64,000 nucleotides of DNA from an uncultured Alphaproteobacteria bacterium (GTDB taxonomy: Bacteria; Pseudomonadota; Alphaproteobacteria; Rhodobacterales; Rhodobacteraceae). Location of the stretch: assembly GCA_913051655.1 (NCBI GenBank), contig CAJXHI010000005.1, positions 40,727 to 104,726 on the forward strand, in the 5' to 3' direction. Of this stretch, positions 58,248 through 64,000 are shown piece by piece; the first letter of the stretch is position 1; the number at the start of each line of letters is the position of its first letter. Below the pieces are notes generated by a model. It saw nothing but the letters and a program-made list of their open reading frames with translations, ran no database searches and had not been told where the DNA came from. A program made the position numbers and the translations under genes.

Positions 58248-59555
58248 TCATTCTCGCAGTGCTCGATCTTTAACTTTATTCAATGAACCAATGAAATAGT
58301 CAGCAATTCGCCTCTTATCGCCCAAAATATCTAATTCCACTGTCATTCCCGGAATTATTGCAACGGGCTCCCCGTCACGTCCTTTTAATTGTGAAGTTGT
58401 TTTTACTGATAACTCAAACATGGATTGTTTGGTGTCCGGATGGGGAACTGCATTGGAACCAATTCTTTGTATTACTCCGCTCACACCTCCATACCTTGAG
58501 AAATCATAGGACGAAAACTTGATGATTACATTTTGGCCTATATAAATAGAACTCACAAATTGTGGCAAAACAAAGGCGTCAACAAGCGGCTCTGATGAAA
58601 TTGGGACCAACTCTATCAATTCTTGCCCTGATTGTACTACAGCTCCAATACCGTCAATAAGCACCTTATTAACAACAGACTCTATTGGTGCACGAATGAC
58701 CAAATTTTTGGACCTCTGCGCCAAAACAGGAATTTGAGTGTTGATTTTTGCTAGGTCCGACTCGATGCTAGCCATTTCTTCAAGCGCAGTACGCGCATAA
58801 GTAATTTGCACAGTATTTTTTTGGAACTTTAACGATTCTATATCAGCAAGGACACCCTCTATGGAGCTCCTTGTTTGGAGCTTGCTTCGAAGAATAGAAT
58901 TCATCTCTTTTCGCAATTGAAATACTGTATCTATCGACGCAAGTTGCTTCTTTACGAGCTGATCTAGCTCTTTTAGCTCAGTCTCTATGATGTTTGTTTC
59001 AACGTCGATTGCGTTAAGGATAGCAGTCAAATCCGCTGATTGATTCTCTTTTTGAAGAATTTTACGGTCAAGGTCTGAGATGCGAGTGTCCAACGCCGCA
59101 CGCCGTTCCTTGAAGATCAATTCTTCAATTTTCAATTCAGCGGATTCTGGGAAAGCCAAGGGAAGAAAGTTCTCCTCCATATTTGCTTCGGCCTTAAGTC
59201 GCGCCTGCCGAAGTAAGAGCGATTGGCTTTGTTCTTTCAGTTGTTGAATTTTTGCTTTCACATCAGTAGGGTCAAGTTTGAGAAGTATTGCACCCGCCGG
59301 TACGACGTCGCCATCATCAACATATATATCTTTCACAACTGACTGTTCGGCGGCTTGTAATATGCGAATTTTTTCGCTTGGGCTCACTTCTCCATTAACC
59401 CGCGTCACTTGATCGACCTTGGTGAACCAGGCCCACAGTACCGTAGCTGTGATCAGTGCTAAAATTGAGAATAAGATAAGCGAGCTCTGACGCCTCTGCC
59501 GTTTTCCTAGATATATTTCATCGAATGCTTCTTTATCAGAGTTAACAGGCTCCAT
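58248..59555 (-). CDS. HlyD-family type I secretion membrane fusion protein
   Basis: The 435-residue periplasmic adaptor joins the ABC exporter to the outer membrane channel. It has an inner membrane helix (about 25-44, SLILFSILALITATVLWAWF) and a biotinyl-lipoyl-like region split by a long coiled coil (about 85-270), with VDDGDVVPAGAILLKLDPTD and IRAPIESVVNKVLIDGIGAV on either side. The C-terminal RTX-type signature region includes FSSYDFSRYGGVSGVIQRIG and IPGMTVELDILGDKR. AAAGG precedes the start. It is the third gene of the tolC-like/ABC/hlyD operon, 16 bases after the ABC gene. Confidence 0.92.
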   Translation of the reverse strand: MEPVNSDKEAFDEIYLGKRQRRQSSLILFSILALITATVLWAWFTKVDQVTRVNGEVSPSEKIRILQAAEQSVVKDIYVDDGDVVPAGAILLKLDPTDVKAKIQQLKEQSQSLLLRQARLKAEANMEENFLPLAFPESAELKIEELIFKERRAALDTRISDLDRKILQKENQSADLTAILNAIDVETNIIETELKELDQLVKKQLASIDTVFQLRKEMNSILRSKLQTRSSIEGVLADIESLKFQKNTVQITYARTALEEMASIESDLAKINTQIPVLAQRSKNLVIRAPIESVVNKVLIDGIGAVVQSGQELIELVPISSEPLVDAFVLPQFVSSIYIGQNVIIKFSSYDFSRYGGVSGVIQRIGSNAVPHPDTKQSMFELSVKTTSQLKGRDGEPVAIIPGMTVELDILGDKRRIADYFIGSLNKVKDRALRE

Positions 59556-59571
59556 ATGTGTAGACCTTTCT

Positions 59572-61719
59572 TTAACTCATAAATTCTTTTGTACTGACGT
59601 CTTTATAAATTTTACCATTTTGAAGTTGTAAAATTCTATCGGTAGTCTCAAGAAGCGCAGGGCGATGTGTAACAAAGATAAAAGTATTTTTAGGGAATGC
59701 TGACATCATATTAAGAACCAACCTCTTTTCTGTATCACCATCAAGGAAACTTGTAGGTTCATCAAATAGAAAAATATTTGGACGATGCAAAAGAGCGCGC
59801 GTTACGTTCATTAATTGTAACTCTCCTTGCGATAATCCATGACCTTTCTCGCCCACAATAAAATCCAAGCCATTATCTAAGCGATCAATTAATTTTTGTG
59901 CTCCGGAAACTTCCAGTGCGAAATTAATCTCGTTAATTGTTGCAGCGGGCTTGCTCGAAATCAAATTATCACGAATTGTACCAGAAAAGTTCCAATTATT
60001 TTGAAATACAACACCTAAATTTGCTGCTAAATCAGATCGGTTTATTTGTTTTAGATCCAAATTATCCAGAAATACTTGTCCCTCATCCACCTCTATAAGG
60101 CCTGCTAAAATCTTTAAAAGTGTCGACTTTCCTGACCCATTTGGACCTAATATACATACTTTTTCCCCAGCAGAAATGTTTAAGCTTAAGTCTTGAAATA
60201 TGGGACTCGTGGATGAGCTTAATCTACAGGTTACGTGCTCAAGCCGGAAGTCTCCGCTCAATGATGGGCTACTTAAAGTCACCACTCGATTTTCTGGGAG
60301 CTCACTGAGGAAGTCTTCTATTGTTTTTCGTGCGCTGCCTGCTTCGCTGAGTCGCATTAGTGTCTGTGAGACATGAATGACAGGGGCAAGTGCTTTTCCA
60401 AGCAGTATAACAGTCGCAATCAACCCGCCCATTGTTAATTCATTTTTCTGCACAAGGAAGACACCGTAAAAAATTATTGCAATTTGTGCGGTTTGTTGCA
60501 ACGTACTTAAACTTTGTGAGCCAAATTGCACATTCCGTTTTGACTTCATTCGTGCCTGAGAGAAAATGTTGAGCATTGAAAAATAACGCTTCCGTACGGA
60601 CGAAAAAAGGTCGAAGGCCTTTATTGTTTCAATACCAGTCGCCATTTCCGATATTACTTGGGTTTTTAATGCCCTCGCTTTTGCGACGTCGCTTTTGCGA
60701 CTTGAGATTCTTATGTGCGTTACAATCGCTAAAATAATTGATAAAACGACAACCGTCATCGGGACATAAACTAATGAACCTCCGATTAAATAAATTACAA
60801 AAAGATATAAGAAAATAAATGGAAAATCGACAAAAGAAATTACTGTGGCTGAAGTTAAAAAGTCCTTCATAGTATCAAAGGCATTAAATAATTGCATTAA
60901 TTTAGCTGATTGAAAATTTAACCTGTTCACTGGAATATTTGAAAGGCTCTGCAAAATCTGGTCACCAAGCTTATTGTCCACATCACGGGAAATAAAACCA
61001 ATAAACTTTGCCCGGAGATTTTTTAAAATAAAATCAAATAAAATCGCGATTGCCACGCCAACGGTAATGACGATCAAACTTTCGTTCGCTGCAGTTGGTA
61101 AAACTCGATCGTAGATTACCATAGTATAAATTGGAACTGCTAATGCTAGTAAATTAGAAAACACTGCAGCTAATAATACCTGAATAAAAAGCCATTTTTG
61201 TCCGAAAATAAGGCTAATAAAGGAAATTCTGGGTTTGTCGTTGCCATCTAAATTAATAATGTGCTTCTGTGCACGTTTCTTTAAGAATAAGCCAATTGGT
61301 TTGAGGTCATTTTGCAATTTTTTTGCGTCTAAAAGACTGACTTCTTTAGTAATATGCGGTGCGAATGCACGCACATGTTTGCCTCCATCAGATAATTCTA
61401 AAACTAGGATTGGATTATTGTTACTGTCAAATGCAAGTACAGGGAGTTCATAGCTTTTAATGTTTGAAAGTATGAACTTTATTGAATGCGCACTTAGCGC
61501 ATTGTCTCCACAAAATTCGATAAAATCGTTGATAAGAAATGATGAACTGCCAGGTTTTTGATACTGTATCAGTTGATGAGGTGAGAGATGCAATCCAAAG
61601 TGGTCACCAAGAAAGGTAGCTATATCTTCTAAGTGTGATGGTTTAACTTTGCTATCGCGAACTGCACGCATGTTCGTGAAACCAGCTAGCTTTTTCTTCC
61701 CTATTTTTTTGGTACTCAA
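59572..61719 (-). CDS. Type I secretion ABC transporter with inactive C39-like domain
   Basis: The 715-residue exporter has an N-terminal C39-like domain (about 28-150) lacking the catalytic Cys block and with N101/N102 near the usual His, so it should bind rather than cleave substrate. A six-helix membrane domain (about 170-455) follows, then the ATPase. Walker A is [14 protein letters not shown] (523-536), the Q-loop [16 protein letters not shown] and Walker [13 protein letters not shown] (649-660), with the H-loop FIFVTHR. The signature motif reads HGLSQGELQ instead of LSGGQ. The start is TTG 61719, two bases after the preceding stop; an in-frame ATG at 61671 is possible. The DNA is visibly AT-rich. 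Confidence 0.92.
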   Translation of the reverse strand: MSTKKIGKKKLAGFTNMRAVRDSKVKPSHLEDIATFLGDHFGLHLSPHQLIQYQKPGSSSFLINDFIEFCGDNALSAHSIKFILSNIKSYELPVLAFDSNNNPILVLELSDGGKHVRAFAPHITKEVSLLDAKKLQNDLKPIGLFLKKRAQKHIINLDGNDKPRISFISLIFGQKWLFIQVLLAAVFSNLLALAVPIYTMVIYDRVLPTAANESLIVITVGVAIAILFDFILKNLRAKFIGFISRDVDNKLGDQILQSLSNIPVNRLNFQSAKLMQLFNAFDTMKDFLTSATVISFVDFPFIFLYLFVIYLIGGSLVYVPMTVVVLSIILAIVTHIRISSRKSDVAKARALKTQVISEMATGIETIKAFDLFSSVRKRYFSMLNIFSQARMKSKRNVQFGSQSLSTLQQTAQIAIIFYGVFLVQKNELTMGGLIATVILLGKALAPVIHVSQTLMRLSEAGSARKTIEDFLSELPENRVVTLSSPSLSGDFRLEHVTCRLSSSTSPIFQDLSLNISAGEKVCILGPNGSGKSTLLKILAGLIEVDEGQVFLDNLDLKQINRSDLAANLGVVFQNNWNFSGTIRDNLISSKPAATINEINFALEVSGAQKLIDRLDNGLDFIVGEKGHGLSQGELQLMNVTRALLHRPNIFLFDEPTSFLDGDTEKRLVLNMMSAFPKNTFIFVTHRPALLETTDRILQLQNGKIYKDVSTKEFMS

Positions 61720-61721
61720 GT

Positions 61722-63059
61722 TTACTCTTTCAATTCTATTTGCATGGATGGAACTAATCTCAAGGTTTCAAGTGCATTCAGGGCTAAATCGTATCTAATT
61801 TTCAACTCTTCAAGGTTTGCTTGGAGAATTTCCGTCTCCATTGTTTTTACTTGATTTATATCTATACGATTTAGCAAGAAAAGGTCCATTATGGATGTTT
61901 TCTTTTGTTCTAATAAAGATATGAGATTAATTTGGGAAGTAAGCCTACGTTTTAGTGCCAAGTCCTTAGATTTATATTCCTTGTTTTTTCTTTCGAGTTT
62001 CTGAACTTGTGAGTTCAACTCTTCTTGAATCGCTTGCCTTTGCAAACTCAGATCCTGCCTTTCAAATTCACGTTGGTTCATTTTCCAATTTATATTTGCT
62101 AAATTTACACGAGCAGAATAACGCATGCTGGTATCACCAAAAGTATCTATCGGCGTCTCCGCAGTTAAAAGAAAGGAAGGTTTTGGCCTGTAATTTAGAG
62201 ACAATGCTTTGAATTGCAAATCTAATGCACTGACTTTAAGCTTTAATTTTTTTCGCCTTATGTTGTGCTCGAGTTTTGCAGAAGAAATATCTCTTAAGAA
62301 CGACGATTGAAAATCATTTAGGTCAATCCGTGGTCTAAAACCATAAAATAGATATGAGCTTTCTGAAATACTTTCCAATTTGTCTAAACTATCTTGTAAA
62401 TCGATTTCGGACTTTAATACACTTTGCTGGACTAAACTCAGATCGTATTTTGACGCACGTTGTACGTCAAATTTCTCTATTACCTTTGCATAGACTTCTT
62501 TTTGTTTTTCAAGAGTGTCCTGTAAAATTTTACTTTTGTTTTTTTCGTTTGAAATTCTGAGTGCATCTAAAAGCATATCATTATAATATTGGTTTACAAA
62601 TTCAATTAACGAAAGTCTTCTTTGAAAAAGTGTAATTTCAAGTTCTTTTAGCTTTAATTTCTTGATTTCCGAATTGAAAAATGGAATTTCCAAACTGGTA
62701 TTGGGAACAAGTTCGACATTTTCGGATGAAGTTGACAGAGGGCTAAGATAGACCCCATAGTTTAGGGAGACTCCTATATCACTTCTTACTTTTTCAATCT
62801 CCTCATTTACACGTTTCAATCTTTTTTGGTGAGCTTTATATTCTGAGTTAGATTTTAAAGAATTAAGAAAATTTGCCTTGAGATTTTCTGATAAAACAGA
62901 AGTCAGAAACTTGTATTCAAAATCACTACTGTAATTTAAACCGAGTTTGCCAGTCTCATGTTCACTAACATCATTATGGATTTGATCGATATTTGGATTT
63001 TTAGCACATGATACCGCAAGAAACGTTAAACAAAGGATAAGCACAGTATTTACTGTCAT
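61722..63059 (-). CDS. TolC-like outer membrane efflux lipoprotein
   Basis: The 445-residue protein begins [20 protein letters not shown], a lipoprotein-type signal with the acylated cysteine at residue 18. The remainder is two long helical, coiled-coil-rich repeats typical of TolC/OEP proteins, including [20 protein letters not shown] and [20 protein letters not shown], with short strands such as [13 protein letters not shown]. It would form the outer membrane channel of the type I system. It is the first gene of the operon. AT content is higher than in the housekeeping genes by eye. Confidence 0.85.
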   Translation of the reverse strand: MTVNTVLILCLTFLAVSCAKNPNIDQIHNDVSEHETGKLGLNYSSDFEYKFLTSVLSENLKANFLNSLKSNSEYKAHQKRLKRVNEEIEKVRSDIGVSLNYGVYLSPLSTSSENVELVPNTSLEIPFFNSEIKKLKLKELEITLFQRRLSLIEFVNQYYNDMLLDALRISNEKNKSKILQDTLEKQKEVYAKVIEKFDVQRASKYDLSLVQQSVLKSEIDLQDSLDKLESISESSYLFYGFRPRIDLNDFQSSFLRDISSAKLEHNIRRKKLKLKVSALDLQFKALSLNYRPKPSFLLTAETPIDTFGDTSMRYSARVNLANINWKMNQREFERQDLSLQRQAIQEELNSQVQKLERKNKEYKSKDLALKRRLTSQINLISLLEQKKTSIMDLFLLNRIDINQVKTMETEILQANLEELKIRYDLALNALETLRLVPSMQIELKE

Positions 63060-63513
63060 GTGACATACTAACCATATACGACTACCGTAATTACGATAAA
63101 CTACTTCGCTTTTGTACTCTACAGTTTGTTTAGTGGAAATTCTATGTAGATAAGTCGGATTTTGAAAATTTATTACTATGTCTTTTACCTAAACGCGTGA
63201 AACTCACACAAGTTTAAATGATGTGACGCGTAAAAATTTTTGGCAACATAAAATTAATTGCCAGTTCGGAAATGGGGGATGACTCTATTAAAACTTTAAG
63301 GCTTGAAGTTAAAAGGAAACACCCTCGATTCAGCACCTACCGGGGTGCATAATTAAACAAAACAATAACTTGGTTCTCCCACCCTTTTCGAAAAATACCT
63401 CATAATACCAATTAATTAAAAATTGGGTTCCCACCCTACAAATTGATTTCTGCGAGGTTTACGGGGTGATATAAGACTTTATGTTAGTGCTGATATTAGC
63501 GGATTAGATCGAT
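63060..63513. other. Intergenic region with short repeats before the secretion operon
   Basis: No gene was found. The AT-rich DNA should hold the promoter of the tolC-like operon. GGTTCTCCCACCCT (63372-63385) and GGGTTCCCACCCT (63425-63437) are near-copies 53 bases apart. GCACC (63333-63337) and GGTGC (63344-63348) form a short dyad. Their roles are unknown. Confidence 0.4.
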
Positions 63514-63860
63514 TTACCACCCGCCTCCATCGCCGCTGGCGCTTTCAGACGGCGGGCTGTATTTTTCTGTAGCACTGGAGCGGTTTTCAAATGAAGATAG
63601 ATGATTTTCGAAATAAATATTTAAAAAGCTAGTTTCACCGCCACCATACCAAGAAAGTTCTTCAGTTTTTGAAATCTGTCAAATCGCAGGTTGGCCAGCA
63701 AATTTATCTGCACAAACAGTGTTTAACCCCACCGCAAAAGCATATGGATAAATATCCGAAAAATTCTTCGCAGTGGGCTCAGGCTCGTCTAATAGGCTCT
63801 GTATTTCAGCGACTTTGATATAAATTTTTAAACTAAGCAGTACGCTCATATTTTTGCAGG
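63514..63860 (-). pseudogene. C-terminal remnant of a DUF2207 membrane protein
   Basis: The minus strand reads SLKIYIKVAEIQSLLDEPEP, then FSDIYPYAFAVGLNTVCADK and FAGQPAI followed by an in-frame TGA, then SWYGGG and the end SESASGDGGGW at TAA 63514. This order matches the C-terminus of DUF2207 (YciQ-like) proteins: a cytoplasmic domain with EPEPT and LPYAIALG motifs, then a Ser/Gly-rich tail ending in GGGW. The internal stop and short span show decay. The N-terminal membrane part would lie beyond 63860 but was not recognised before the window edge. Confidence 0.6.
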
Positions 63861-64000
63861 CAGACTGAGTGAAATTTTTAAGATTAGGAATATAAAAAGT
63901 AAAATTTGCGAATAATAAGCCGATAGATTCAATTCCCCAAATACTTCAACAAGCAAATGTAATTATACACCCTCTGCCCAATGAAATCGCCAAAAGGTAA

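Noticed and set aside
63461..63473. GGTGATATA at 63465-63473 as a third copy of the 53.1 kb operator
   Set aside because: Only nine bases match and the dyad arm CACC is missing, so chance is a sufficient explanation in AT-rich DNA.

Overview
The window looks like a chromosomal segment of a marine alphaproteobacterium of the Roseobacter group (Rhodobacterales). Supporting signs are the short alphaproteobacterial prolyl-tRNA synthetase, the small membrane protein gene wedged between glyQ and glyS, FolE2 as the GTP cyclohydrolase, an FdsB-type fused flavoprotein, an Hda-like DnaA paralogue, the TerB/J-domain protein, a decayed trimethylamine monooxygenase and a SAM-II-type riboswitch remnant. 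This is judged from recognised family sequences, not from a database search.

Layout. 0-9.2 kb: a dnaE2 remnant, a 2Fe-2S ferredoxin, purD, xseA, an orphan NADH/formate dehydrogenase flavoprotein subunit, ftsY, a broken DMT transporter and yciB. 9.2-16.2 kb: a decayed SAM-II riboswitch and metZ pseudogene, folE2, trkH, a thiamine-diphosphate enzyme and a trypsin-like protein that has lost its catalytic triad. 16.4-26.7 kb: glyQ-glyS, a PPDK-like protein, a SleB-type wall hydrolase, then the folB-folP-glmM run. 26.7-34.9 kb: an M24 peptidase pseudogene, ilvC, two tandem Lrp regulators (the first apparently starting at ATT), a class V aminotransferase, a UbiH-type monooxygenase, a HAD phosphatase, carA and a YqeY protein. 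35.8-47.4 kb: ctaD, lipB, a VOC protein, a GNAT enzyme, a TerB/J-domain protein, a decayed trimethylamine monooxygenase, a Ppx/GppA phosphatase, an Hda-like protein, a permease and proS. 48.4-63.1 kb: accessory DNA with an MFS transporter, a class III nucleotide cyclase, a large surface protein with a Gly/Tyr/Ser repeat, two small envelope proteins and a complete type I secretion system. A DUF2207 gene remnant lies at the right edge.

Two themes stand out. First, gene decay is widespread. At least six genes are readable only as wrecks (dnaE2, a DMT permease, metZ, an M24 peptidase, trimethylamine monooxygenase, DUF2207). A seventh function, formate dehydrogenase, has kept one subunit without its partner. 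Several long gaps hold further degraded, unrecognised coding-like DNA. This suggests a lineage losing metabolic and repair functions while keeping core housekeeping genes.

Second, the 53-63 kb block is a self-contained surface-display locus. Two tandem 20-bp dyads precede a 1253-residue protein with cadherin-like and beta-helix-like parts and a [G/S]Y[G/S] low-complexity insert. It is followed by a barrel-like outer membrane protein and a small periplasmic protein, and meets tail to tail an operon for TolC-like, ABC and HlyD proteins. No tRNA, rRNA, CRISPR array, insertion sequence or phage gene was recognised.
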